From assembly GCA_950022655.1 (NCBI GenBank), contig OX465584.1:30880988-30944987 (forward strand): a stretch of DNA of 64,000 nt, given 5' to 3'. The notes under the pieces were generated by a model. It had not been told where the DNA came from, ran no database searches, and saw only the letters and a list, made by a program, of their open reading frames with translations. Origin of the DNA: Alentia gelatinosa. Its lineage: Eukaryota; Annelida; Polychaeta; Phyllodocida; Polynoidae. The translations under genes were made by a program, and so were the position numbers. This document shows positions 22,940-35,600 of the stretch, piece after piece. Within the stretch, counting starts at the first letter, position 1, and each line of letters begins with the position of its first letter.

Positions 22940-24682
22940 TCTCAATTTTGTACGCAATAGCACAAAGAATGAGCATCCCCCATCAGTGCGTACGTACTTA
23001 ATGGATGGCCCCTAAGTTGATCACTTGAATAATAGACATAGAAAAGAGAGCCACATTCTCCAAGCAGATTCTTATCCCATTTCGATATCCTTTCTTGTAT
23101 CGGAAACGCAAAGGAGAGATCGCGTGTACATAAATCAATGAGAAAATCAAGTCTTTCTCCTCGCGTACGCCAGTCACTTTAGGCCCGGTCGGGTGACCTG
23201 TGGATCCTGTGTACCCAGATTGTGTTTGGAGAGTGTTGCTCTCCGCACAGTGCTCATCCATGCCGAGGATGGATTCTGGGAAGGGAAGTTAATGTTTAAT
23301 TCTAGAGACGAGGAAGTCTTTCTAGGAACTGGTTCTGGTGAAGATTTAAACGACTCATGATTGGGAGCGGGTGGTGGGGGAGTGTGAGTGAACGTAACTA
23401 CCGGGTTATGTTGATTTTAGGGTGGATAGATTATGAATGGGAAATCAAAACGCATCAACGACGCATCAACCTTCAGCCACCAACAATACATTTATACTCG
23501 AAAACCAAACCAAACAACACGGAACTGGTAAATGCGTCGGCGAATCACATTGATGTTTAAAGCCAAGAGTAGACTTAGCATTCGAATGGGTTGATACTGG
23601 TTCTGATACAATAGGCCTGTAACAGGAGATATATTAAAAGAAAAGGCAAATAACAAAGAGACACGTTTGGAAAGTATAAATTGCCTGTCAATAGTTTCAG
23701 ACAGATCCTCTGTGGTTATTCGATAATTCATTACTTCAGAGAGTATATATAGATTCTGTCATTGGGTAAAGTAAATCAATGTTACATTAATCTGAGACCT
23801 AGGACCTGGGGAAGGATCCCTGGTATTGAATATATCATCACACATATCCTTTCACAGAAAGAGTTATCATGTACGGCAAACTAAATTTCTCTGTTTTGAC
23901 AGAGCGTTTTCTTTTCAACAAATACCAAATACAGGGATGTGTGTATTTAGATAAGTAATTGATTCATAATATTTCAAGATTTTCATTTAAAATTATGATA
24001 AAGATTCCATACCGAAGGGCCCCAGCTGAACCCCCGCAGTACCTGGCCGTCTGTAAGTCAGGCCCTGGCGGGACCTTGCAGAACCCGGTCGTCGAATGGT
24101 ATCAACATTCTATTTTTCGAAAATGAGTGACTCTCCTTCATTGAACTATATGAACATATTCATAATTGTTTATAGATTAGAACGATCCATAAATCGTATT
24201 TATTTTGTAATCCCTTTGTATTCTCTTGAAGAAAGGACCATTGGTTATGAGCTTTTCTCACGCTCGCTATACAGGACCTCGCTCTTACCTCTAGCAGCGG
24301 GTAGTGCTGTTTTTAGGTGGTGCGTGATGGTCCCCAATTGAATACCAAGTACTGGTACCTCATCCACTTACCGTCCACCTCTCACTTGAGTGGTCATTCT
24401 ACACCTCCCCAACCCACCTCCCTACAACAGTAACCACCCACGGCGGGCAATAAAATAATGATTAATTAAGAAACGAAGAGATTATGACAATAGATCGATA
24501 AGTCCCCAGTGAAGGCTATTCCGATTTCACCCGCTTCCGCCGAGGTTAAGCACCGTAATTGGATTAATTAAAAACAGGCAGTGAAGGTGGGCGGGCGAGC
24601 TCGTCTCAGGCGCGGGAAGGCACTGGCGATCTGCCGACTTTAACAACAGATCAATTCTCGTCTATATTTAGACTGCCGCGCC

Positions 24683-24696
24683 GTCGTCATGGCAAC
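24683..24696 (+). promoter_or_regulatory. RFX X-box-like half site in a GC-richer island
   Basis: GTCGTCATGGCAAC carries a perfect ATGGCAAC half site. It sits in a CpG-richer segment (24590-24850) inside AT-rich sequence, which could be an unannotated promoter. No exon beside it was recognised. Confidence 0.2.
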
Positions 24697-25341
24697 GGTA
24701 GGCGACGGGAGAGTACGAGGGCTATTTCCGGGTCCACCCCGCATAACATCTTTTAGGTGCCATCTCGTATTCGCGCCTTTGAGGTTAATATGCGTTAATA
24801 CAGCAGGTGGCACCACTTATGCGGAAGGATATTCCTTCGGGTGCATTATGGGATCGATTTGTCGATACAAACTTCTCGTTTTCCGCAGAGTAAGTAAAGT
24901 GGGAAATGGAGAAGGGACAACGTGGCGAGCAATTCGCGGATGTTGATACAACCACCTAAAAAGATGACCCACAGGAAAGGGGAGAGGATACGCATTACAA
25001 GAAAATTTTGATGTGTGAATAATACCCAAACAATCGATCTCTTGCAAAGGGTGCGGTGTATAGAGCACATACCACGTTGTTCAAATGAGCAAGGATGTTG
25101 GGTTCTTATGTGTCATGCTCTTAGACCTAGTCTTTTATATATAGATAAGAATATTTCTTTTTGTATTCTTTCTAATGCTCTTTCGTAGTTACCTACTATA
25201 GTCTACCTGATACATTTGGTTAAAGTTGTACAATATTCCAAACGCTGATTCAAATTTAGGTAATTCTGATAAGCTTTCATTTGTGTTGATCGAGTATTTT
25301 GGAGCGTCTCGTCAGAGACTCAAGAATGTCTAGGGACTGGT

Positions 25342-25393
25342 AAGTCTAATTGAATAAATCTGACGTTAAATTACCCAAACAATCAGACAAACA
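25342..25393 (+). mobile_element. Short SINE tail fragment
   Basis: It begins AAGTCTAAT and ends with GACGTTAAATTACCCAAACA and CAGACAAACAA. It parallels the fragments at 30231 and 55819, more diverged and without a visible target duplication. Confidence 0.5.
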
Positions 25394-28300
25394 ATTCCGG
25401 CAGGAGCCTCCTGGCACATGTTTATATTACTGTAGTCGTCTTTACCATGCGAGACCCGCACCACTCAGTATAAACGTCCTCAAACTGAACCATACAACAA
25501 AGAACAAATTGAGTATCAACATTCATATGGCCTCGAGACACAATGCAGAACTGGGCGACGATATAAAGAAGTACTCCATGTTGTTCAGCTTGTATAGATT
25601 GAATTTTAAGAAACCGGACATTTAAACTACGCGTCATTTATTGCAGATCGTCTAATCGCCTTGCGGCACACCGGCACCTTGTCATGTTGTTTACTGGTAC
25701 CGCTAGACTGGTGGTGGGCGGGCTCTAACCCGACAAAATCACCACTGGACCCACCCCTGCTGACGTCATACCGCTGACATCAGCGTGACTCCATTTCAGA
25801 CGCTGGAGAATAACACGATGAGATTCACTCCGAGGGCTCGCCGGTTCCTGGCGCCCCGCTGTAAACACCATACAGTGGGTGTATTTGAGGCCGGAAACCA
25901 GCGGCTTCCGCCTGGAGGTGGTGCCCGTGATTGTAAGGACGTAAGCCCCGCGGTCATCCGGGGTATCGCAGGGAACGCTCGGGCCCCTCTATCTCGTTTA
26001 GACGTCGCTGGCTGCAGTATCAGAGTGACGGGAGGGGGAGGGTACGAAGGGGGGTGGGTAATATGTTAGGCAGAGATATGGCGATCTTCCTGATGCAATT
26101 ATTTCAGCAGAGAACACCCAGTGTTCATCTTTCTCTGTCGAACGCAGTTTCACAGATGATCAACTCTGATATTTCCTCACAATATATAAAGAGGTGGAGG
26201 TGAGAGATCGCCCCCAATGACGTCACACTTCACAGGTCTATTCTTAGTTAAAGGAGAACCGTTCTTTTCGGTCGTATTTTTCTTCAATTGAATTTGATAG
26301 ATCGGACATTTATGAGATCTATTGCTCATCATTCTAAACCCGTGATAATGATTATTCACGTTGCAACTATCTTCCAGATGAAGCCCCAGAGTGCTTTGTC
26401 AGTATTTACCAATGCTATTGTTTAAAATGCACACACAAAATATACCAGTTTTAAGGAGGAAATGCATTTTAAAACAGTTAATTGAATTTTGCATTACTAT
26501 TTCTGGAGAATTTGTATATGAAGGCTAAATGTCTTCCGGCAGGTGGACCTTTTACCGTCTGGTGGAGAATGTAGCGGGGAGAGTGTTGCCCGACTCGACG
26601 TCTCATTTTACAGTACTACTCACACGGCGCCCTCAGCTCACACATGCCTCTGACTGCTCTCACCGTCACTGCTCTTATTGCTGCTGCTCCACTGCAACTG
26701 GTTCAGGTTCCAGCTAATTCGGGCTATCTGTGTGGATACTGATCAATGACCACGTGATTAGAAGCGGTATACCGCTGATCCTGCCACGAGAGATGTTCAT
26801 TCGGAAAATGAGAAAGATTACTTTTATTTTTATATAAATGTTTTGATATTGTTATTTAAGCGGTCTCTGACCCCGGATCACGGAAGTCCAAACTGTTTTC
26901 TTTTTAAATTCAGGCAACAGTCTTCTGCCTATTTCATATATGGAGAAGTCCACATTACTGTATGTTTTAGTTCAAACGTTATACAATAAAACTGACACCG
27001 CCCGATGTGGTGTCGCCCTCCATCGCACCCCCGCCCTCCTCCCCACCCCATACCGGTGAAATGGATACATGAGATAGGCGCTTGGAACAGTGGAGTCCCT
27101 TACGCTATATATCAGAGATCACAGGCATTCCTGAACAAATTCCTGATAGCGTTATATCCGTTGTCAGAGAATGGATAGTGAAAGACGTGCACTACTTAAA
27201 GAAACTGCATTATGGTCTCTAAAACAGTGCATACTTATTTAGAAGAGATTATTTCAAAACCACTTTGCTATTGCTAAGCAAAAAAACAAGGTAAGTGGTT
27301 GTAAGATTAGGAAGTTATATTGTGTCAGATCCTACTTTGTAAAAAATTATTATTTTTTCAATATTCACTAAAAGAATTTTCTTTTAAATCTTTAACAAAA
27401 AAGATGGGATATTATTCTGTGAGGCTTCATTTATTTGATGAATAAAATAGCAACCGAACTGTCTTTAAATCAGGAGTTTACAATTGAAACTAAAACGGAA
27501 AACTATGATTCGCCCCTGCAATTGAAGATCTAAGGGTTGTTTTCTAACAGTAGAAAAGGCACCATGTGCAGAGCCTGAGTGACAATCTCGATGGAGCCTC
27601 CACTAATTAACGTCCACGAGAAGTGAAAAGCATCCGACCACTTGAGGCGAGACGAGTGCACACGTGCCGGGTGAGCTGTCCTCCCCGACAGCCTCGCCAA
27701 AAAAACAGACGGCTACAAGTCCATTATCGCGTCCTAGTCAGATAAACATAGTCCAATATTGAAACGGCTTGGTGAGGCATGGAAACTAGCCCCCACGTTT
27801 AAAGCTCTGAGGAACGGAGTTTTTTCTGAAGAGAGAAGGGAAAAACATCTTCCTAATGAGGATTAACCTGATGTTGTACGGAGACATAATTCACGCCAGG
27901 TACTATTTGGAGGAACCGTTTATAACCAGATACATCCTTTAATAGATGATCCTTAAGTAATTATTGTTGGAATGAAATTACCCTTCTCGGGACATGTGAA
28001 CTACCGGATATATGGTGTTTCTGGTCAGCACCAGTATCGATTATCGCCTCTCGTGTTCTCAACACACACAAATAATCACTCATTAACCGAGTCTTTTCAC
28101 TGAACATCGCCTAAACATCACCGGAGAAAGTGTGGTTGTCCTACTATAAGCAGATTAGACGCCCAGGCAGTCTGCCCAACGGAAAACACAACTCAGCAAA
28201 AAAATAGCTAAGCACACGGGATGATAGAAAAACTGAAGCAGATGTGGGGAAAGCACAGACAAGTTCGGCTACAATCCGCAGCGCCGGTACGCTACACTGG

Positions 28301-28554
28301 TCGCCTGTCCCTCCTCTGCGAGCTGCTCTCTGATAGAAAGAAACATTCAGGCGGATGGCACAGGGCGCCAGTGTCGTTAGTTAGCTTCCCAGTGGCTCAG
28401 ACGTTCCAGTTGGTGACCCCTCGCTGGTCGCCTGATGTAGTACAGACAGAAGGGGTGTGCGCATCCATGTCTCGGAGTGACAGATCGTACTGTTTGGTGG
28501 TTGGGTTGCCGGGACTTTTCTTAAAAGCCCCCACCCCCCACCCACACTTTTACA

Positions 28555-29110
28555 ACCCCACCCACAGGTCTACACCTCCCCGCCAACATATCTTCATCTA
28601 CTTGCTCACAGGTCTACACCTCTCTACCCATATATCTTCTTCCCACAGCCATACATCTACACCTCCCCACTCACACATCTACAGGTACCTGTCCACATAT
28701 CTACACCTACCTCACACCCCACACATCTACACCTCCCCACCCTCACATCTACACCTACCTGTCCACATATCTACACCTACCTCACACCCCACACATCTAC
28801 ACTTCCCCACCCTCACATCCACACCTCCCCACTCTCTCATCTACACCTCCCCACATGTCAAATCTACACCTCCCCACCCACATGTCTAAACCTCCTCACC
28901 CTCACATCTACACCTGCCCACCCACACGTCTAACCCTCCTTACCCTCACATCTACACCTCCTCACATGTCACATCTACACCTCCCCACCCTCACATCTAT
29001 ACCTCCCCACTCTCACATCTATACCTCCTTATCCTCACATCTATACCTACCCGCCCATATATCCACACCTTCCCGACCCACATATCTACAACTCCCCGTC
29101 CACAAGTCTA
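28555..29110 (+). repeat. 22-bp minisatellite, C/A-rich strand
   Basis: More than twenty degenerate units of ACATCTACACCTCCCCACC type. A longer 70-bp period is visible: GTCCACATATCTACACC occurs at 28691 and 28761. The strand has almost no G. Long open frames through it (28221-28889 and 28855-29229) result from the repeat and are not taken as genes. Confidence 0.85.
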
Positions 29111-31819
29111 GGCATCATCTTTGTATTGATATTTTCCTGCTCTATAACAGAGGCTCCAGTGATCCGCTTAGACTGCTCGATTCTATATGCAGTGATCTAC
29201 GCGTCTACGGAAGAGATACTGAGACCTGAGATACTGAAAAACTGAGTGTTTGCACTATGCAGACACTGGGATATATATGCCTGTGGCGTATACACAGTCT
29301 GATACCTATACATTGACTGAGTAGTCTGTGATACATTGACTCAGTAGTCTGTGATCTGCAATCTGTGATAAAGTCATATTGAATCAGTACTCAGTGATGC
29401 TTAAACATTGGCTCATACACATATAATTACAAAGTTGAGATCAGAATCCTGATATATAATTTTACCCATGACCCTTTTTGATATCCAGACTACTGAATAT
29501 ACCTAAATGCAGGTCTCTGAACTGCTACTCTTTTACCTACTGTGTTTATACCATAGTCTGGTCCAGTGACTGCCTATACGGCATATAGCCTATGATCCAT
29601 GGGGGCTGCCATGATGACCCCCAAGTAGGTGTTCTTCACTAAAAGAGGTGTGAAAGAAGTGAGTGATAACTGGGAAGTGTCACAACTCTAGCCTTGCTGA
29701 CATATGTATATAAAGTGTTCTAAAAAAAACCACCTTATGTTCTGGGTTTAATCATTATGTCATCCTGCTCTAGGATGGGTGTAGAGAGTCAAGGGAACCA
29801 TGGTAAAACATCGAAAGGCAGTTGAATTTTGTAAGAACAAAGAGCCAGAATACAGGTTCTGTGTCCCCAAAGAGGCCTGCCATACTGCTGGCCACCTAGT
29901 GACTGCTTCATGAACTAACAATGGCTCTGTCCCCTATACAGGTGGACGACCACAGCGCCCCATACGTGTGCACTTAAAAAGCACTCTCCTAGCAGAAGTG
30001 ACATCACATAGCATACTCTTTCTTTGTACGACAAACTATTCTATTCACACGACCAGGGATGGTAAGCACATGTATATTACATAGCCACTTAATAAGAGTG
30101 TTCATCGCATGGGGACTTACCTTTAAACGTGGAACGAAGTCGTTTAGATAATGAGAAAATGCTGAGAATTGTGCGACTGAGTGTCCAATTTCTCAACAGA
30201 TAATGCAGTGAAGCATATGACATACACAAGTCTAATATAACAAATTGGACGTTAAACTACCCAAACAAACAAAATATGACATACACAAGAGGCCCTCCCT
30301 GAATCTGACAACCAAGATTCAGATGTGACCGTGTCATTGTGAATCTTCTAGTATATGGGTCTTGTCGGCGACAGTGGATACAGGGACATGATATGACGTT
30401 TGCTTTATAGTTTTGTCTACATAGCCTTAAGCCCACGGTATACATTTCCACCTAAGCCTGAAAAACAACCACATTTTATCATCTTTCCAGTGGATTGTTC
30501 ACCAGTATTTAAGTGTAGATGATAAAACACGGCAGCTACTTGGCTGTATTTGCCATACGAAAATACTCTCTCTCCAGTCATAGAACAGTCAGAGAGCAGC
30601 ATCAGCTTGGAGACTGACTATACCGCTGGTATCCCACGCAACAATACAGACACATACTAAGCATGCCGGGTCCGATGGCAGCGTCCTGCACGCAATGTCT
30701 GTTGTGTTTTGTGAAGGATATAAACACAGAATATTAGCCACGATTTTTGCCTTCCAGAACCAGCTCCCATTACCTCCAACAGCATAGACAACACACATTG
30801 AATTCACAGTCATTCTGCCAGATAACAGCATAGGCAACACACTCTGTGGTACTGTCGGCGATAACAATAAAATGGAGAAAAATGACACGTTAAAAACGGC
30901 AATGATGTGAAATACCTCTTAAATTACGAAGAAGGATATAATTACCTTCTTCTATTTTAAGAGCAATATCCCTTTATTCTCTTATTCCATGATATTACAT
31001 TCTGTTTTGCATCTGAATACGTGTGACCTGTGCTCTATTTTATTCCGTTCAAAACTGTATGGGAAGTGACATGCTTCATCTTCCAGGGGAAGGAATCCTG
31101 TTGTTTTGGTTAAGGTGTTGAGTATGAACTGTTATGTTATGGAATATATAAAGATAATTCTTGACTTTTCTATATACGCATTATCTCGGCCCGTATAGAT
31201 TGTATAGCTGGGACTATACACTGATGTACTGAAGTGTGGTGTCACTTGATAACGTTCAAGATTGGGCTCCTGTACCACCTACTACCTCATCACAGCTCGT
31301 AACACCTCTCGTACCGCCTACACTGGTCTACTGCACCCCAGCACGCCATCCATTCAGACCCGAACTCGTGGCTGGCACCGGTAACCAGCAATGTCTGGTG
31401 CCGCGCACAGCGTCGTCCTCCAAGCGTCCGGGACACAGTGCTGCCACCCAGCGGGCGCCGCGCGCACTAGCGTCGCGCTACATTAGTATGCAGGCCAATG
31501 TTTTATATGCGGGAAGGGTGGTGGTGTGGAGGTTGGGTGTTGGGGGTAGGTGTAGGGTGGGGGTGAAGACGGAGGGCGCTCGCGTAGCACCATTCTGCGA
31601 GTGGGCGATAATAGACACGGGTTGGTACTACCACTCACGGGAGGAAACGCAGGAGAAACGCGGATTGGTACTAAGGAGTCCCACGGTCTGTGTCCTCCAG
31701 GCTGGCAGGAGGAGGGAGAGGAGGCCACCACAATGGAGGTTGGGTATGCAGGAGGAGAGACCAGCACCGTGTGAGTGTGCGGGCGTGAGAGAACAGAGAG
31801 GATCCATGTGACTGCCGCC
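29111..31819. other. Gene-free stretch, 29.1-31.8 kb
   Basis: No exon recognised. It has small direct repeats of CATTGACTCAGTAGTCTGTG type at 29300-29365, a SINE tail insertion at 30215-30289 and a CpG-rich patch at about 31370-31490 (GCGGGCGCCGCGCGC). The 191-codon open frame at 31236-31811 lies over this GC-rich patch and matches nothing I know. Confidence 0.4.
30215..30289 (+). mobile_element. 43-bp SINE-tail insertion with 16-bp target duplication
   Basis: ATATGACATACACAAG occurs at 30215-30230 and again at 30274-30289. The 43 bases between them start TCTAATATAACAAATTGG and end in GACGTTAAACTACCCAAAC and CAAACAAA. The perfect duplication marks retrotransposition of only the 3' tail of a SINE. 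Confidence 0.8.
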
Positions 31820-32610
31820 GTCACCGCCACCACCAGCTCGCGAGTAGCTCTGTGATGTGCGTCCACTGGTAGTACTGGTAGAAGTATTTACAACGAGCCA
31901 TAGGGGAAGGGAAGAGGAGGTGGTGTGATAGGCATGGTGCTATCGTAGTGCTGGTAGTATATGCATGTACAAAAGGACAAGGAGGGAGGGGGTGTGGTGG
32001 GCACGGGGTATATAGTAGATGTGTATTTACTAGTAGTAATTCATAGGGCAGTGTATTGAACTGGTCATTGGAGGATCTGGAGGTAGGATGGGTGGTACAT
32101 GATTTGTGTTTACTATTCGTAGTGATACATACAACCATACATTGAGGCAGACACTGGAAAGCAAGGAAGTAGGATGGGGTGAGGGAGGTGAGGCTAAGTG
32201 GAGTAAACTTTTACTAGTGTCAGTAGTATATAAAATAATGCATTGATCAGGGCATTGAATGGAAGGGGGCAGTAGGCAGACATGGTGATATATAGTACGT
32301 TCATCAGCTTTTGGCCACTCACTGGAGGGCAGGTAGGGGTCCCGTGCGGGGGAGGGGGGGGGGCTATGTAGTCTTTACTTCTGCATGTACTACTAGTATA
32401 TATAACAAGGTACTGCACTGGGCACTTGAGGGTGAGGAGTTGGGAGTAGTTAAACATTTACTACTTGTTGGATATAAACAAATTATTAACCCGGGTATTG
32501 GAGGAAGAGGTAGAATAGGGGTGGTGGGCAGTAGGCTACAGTGTTTACTATTTATAGTGATATCATCACTTATCATCGCATTAACTCGTTACACTGGCTG
32601 ACTGACACAT
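31820..32610 (+). repeat. Degenerate tandem array, units about 85-170 bp
   Basis: At least five units can be followed. Each begins with a TTTACTA-TAGTA-like word (32024, 32108, 32210, 32375, 32457, 32541), runs through a GGGCA-TG---TG segment and ends in G-rich GGTAGGATGGGG-like sequence. Copies are strongly diverged. No protein-coding signal. Confidence 0.55.
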
Positions 32611-35600
32611 TCTAGTTCGACACACATTGTATTACCTCGTAATAGATCGTATACTCAAAGGTTGCCAGCGATTGCTGTATCCTACTATTCATGGAAGACC
32701 TGTTAAATTAGCATAATGAATAAAGATCATGAAAACAAAAAAGGGTGTGAGGCTATAACTGGAGCAAAATATAGAGCCCTGGTTAGCAGACACCCTCTCG
32801 GCCACAGAAGATCAACGAGTGAATCATTGTGCTGTATTACCGACCCATACAGGCGAGCAGGTCACTTGCTTCCCTGCAAGATTCTGGATCGGCCCCTGAT
32901 CAAAATTAAACCGAGGTAATCTACAATAGTTCCAGATGAATTGAACCTATAAACCGGCAATAGTTACTGGTCCTGGACCCTCGACTTACCCCTGGATAAT
33001 CCAACTAGGTTAAAGTCCCGCCTGCATTAAAACAGTAATAGTTTAGTGGATCATCAAAACGAGCTGTAGTCCCTGGATTCTCTTAATACTTTAATCTTAT
33101 ACTAATACAACCATGCAGCACATGTTCTATGGTTTATACAGCATCTGTTGGTGACAATATTAGAACTTGCTTTAATCTCCAACTCAGTAAAATATTAAAT
33201 ATATGCAGGGTTTGGTTAGGGTTGATTAGGGTTTTATGCTCTAGCAATAGCTATGGAAGACTCATGGAAAGCAAGTGACTGAGATGAATTTTTAACGACA
33301 TCCTCTGCGACAGTGTGAATCCTAATGTTCTATATGAAGTATAGCAGTGTAACCGTTTCTGATAGAGCAGCTGTGGGTCAGTATGAATCATCTGGTGCGG
33401 TGATGTGTGGGTAGTAGGTTGCCTCTTGGCGATGCTGAGGAGTCATGTGTGGCTGTGGGGAGGGTAGGGGTATGCGGGGGTGAATGGAGACACAGAGAGC
33501 TGCTCACTCACTGACTCATTCACCACTGGCAGGTGCTGCGTTAAGGTGCCGCACAGTTATTGGCGCTAGATAATCAATGATTTACGGCCAATGAAATTTG
33601 ATGTGACATGTACATTTTTTTGGATGACGTGATGCAACTGGTGCCCGCTTGTCTCCATTAGTTGCTTTATGTTCGCTCACATTGCTAAGAACGAGGTCTT
33701 AAAGAATTGCAATCACAGAGTTTCCATTAGTCCTGAAATGTCTTATAAACTGAGGGTACCTGGAAACTCTGTGACGCTCGTTTTATAAAATCCAGTGATG
33801 TTGTTTCACATCCCCACATAGACTTATGTCACATTTATATCATAGGTACTTACCTTTTGTTCTCTGTCATCAGTGATGTATAACTAGTGCATATTAAGTG
33901 AGATGAACATCATGCAACTAGGTCCAGGCACTTTTCTGGGACGGTGTAATGCAACTGGTCTCCATCTGCTCCATTATGTTGCCTCACAAAGCCAAAATAG
34001 AGATTGGAGAATTAGCCAATTGACGAGACAACATCGTATTCTCTTAAAAGTTGGGGATCTCTGGAGAATGATGGAGACTTGCTTTATTAAACAAAAGGTG
34101 ACGATACAAGAAGTTATTGGTGGAAACCAGTCGTGTTGTACCATGTCACTAACAAGTGCTTGTGTTTCATATGCTTTAGGTATTCACTAATTGCTCAGCT
34201 CTATAATCAATGCCCTACAACCAGTGCAACATTCCGGGTATGGGTGTTAAAACCTAAAAAGGTGCGTCATCCATTTAACACCAAGGACAGAGCCTGAATT
34301 GCCAGCGCTACCTGTGTGTACTAGGTTGCATATTGGCTACCTATTAAGTTAAATTTACAGAAGAGTCACGGTACCTAGGCCTCATATGCATCAGTTTATA
34401 CATGCCCCCAGCTATATTATCTATATAAGTGGCCCTTTAATCTTAGAATTTGTTGTCATTATAAGACGGAATTTTTATTGATTTTATATAAAATGATAGA
34501 ATCTCCACTATATGGCTTATTGAGAAATTCAACATATGACCTTTAGAAATAGCGAACAGACGGAGAAAAAGTCCATTTTAGGAACCTTATTTATTCCAAC
34601 ATTTTGCTTTCCGTTGACACGAGTTAGGAATAACAACATGTAAAATCTCGAGTCGTTTTGGCGCCAAACACGCCATGATTGGAGAAGCAGACGACTTTTG
34701 TCCGCCCGGCGCAGCCGAGTAGGGACAGAGTTCGTTCGTCTCGCAGCCTGTACTTAATGACCTTTTCCATATTGATCCTTTGCTGGTTCTATGTCTACTG
34801 TCTGTCTACCTCCACTGATTTATTTACAGACCTGTATATTCCTCATTCAAATATTTCCCTCTTACTTTGTTGAAGAATTTAGAAAAGAAATTCTGTTTTA
34901 AGCTTAAATCGTCTTTTTTTTAAATCACAATTTGGCCAAATGATAACTGCATTTATTCTACATTTCAATGAAACGTTTCCGATTGAACATCTAGGAATTT
35001 ACATTGGAGAGTATCACTATGGACACTATTAGTTATGGCTGTCGGGTATGTAGCACATGAAGATGATAAATTAGACAGTCAGTGTTATGTCACCTGTACA
35101 ATTCGTATGATGTCATAGTCCGGCCTTGTTAAATCTGTGGGTAAATCCCGGTTTTAATTAAAGGCACTAAATAGGTCGCACGGCCTTCAGAAAGGCAGTG
35201 ACATCCCCACGCCATCCGCAGTGTTCATACACTGCAATGTTTACATCTATTTATGGCGCCCTTAATCTGGCAGAATGTCGTCTTCTTCTTTCACCCACAT
35301 ACCCTCGTCCCGCCACCCATTAGGAGCATCTGAAAGCGCCTCCAGAGAGGATTTTCTGATTGATCGCCCTTTTGGCAGCGAGCCAAGTGCGACAGTCTTC
35401 CTAATATAGTCATCAATAGGCAATCTATGGCGCCAGACCGTAGACCGTCCCTTTTACCTCATAGCCCTTTCCCCAAAAGTCGCCTGCTTGTCAATTTTTC
35501 ACGGAAACCTCGCTTGGTAGACATTCCCTTTTTGGGGAATTTTCTTTTTATTTAGACGTGTTTATTCATTTCTGAGAAGTACATTCAGTTCTTCCAATAA

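Larger units (their letters stand above)
19752..28554. other. Gene-free stretch, 19.8-28.6 kb
   Basis: No exon recognised on either strand. It contains a SINE with target duplication (20146-20354), a diverged foldback relative (20660-20780), a pogo-like MITE (22704-22846), a C14 run (22926), GC-richer islands at 24.59-24.85 and 25.65-26.05 kb, and a short SINE tail (25342-25393). Parts could be intron of the Rab-binding locus. Confidence 0.4.

Noticed and set aside
28221..29229. Long open frames of 222 and 124 codons
   Set aside because: They lie largely in the C/A-rich minisatellite and consist of repeated His-Leu-Pro-Thr peptides; no domain and no exon signals.
31236..31811. 191-codon open frame
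   Set aside because: GC-rich low-complexity segment running into the degenerate array; the peptide resembles no family I know.
32716..32919. 67-codon basic frame as a small gene or RIM exon
   Set aside because: No splice signals at suitable places and no family similarity.
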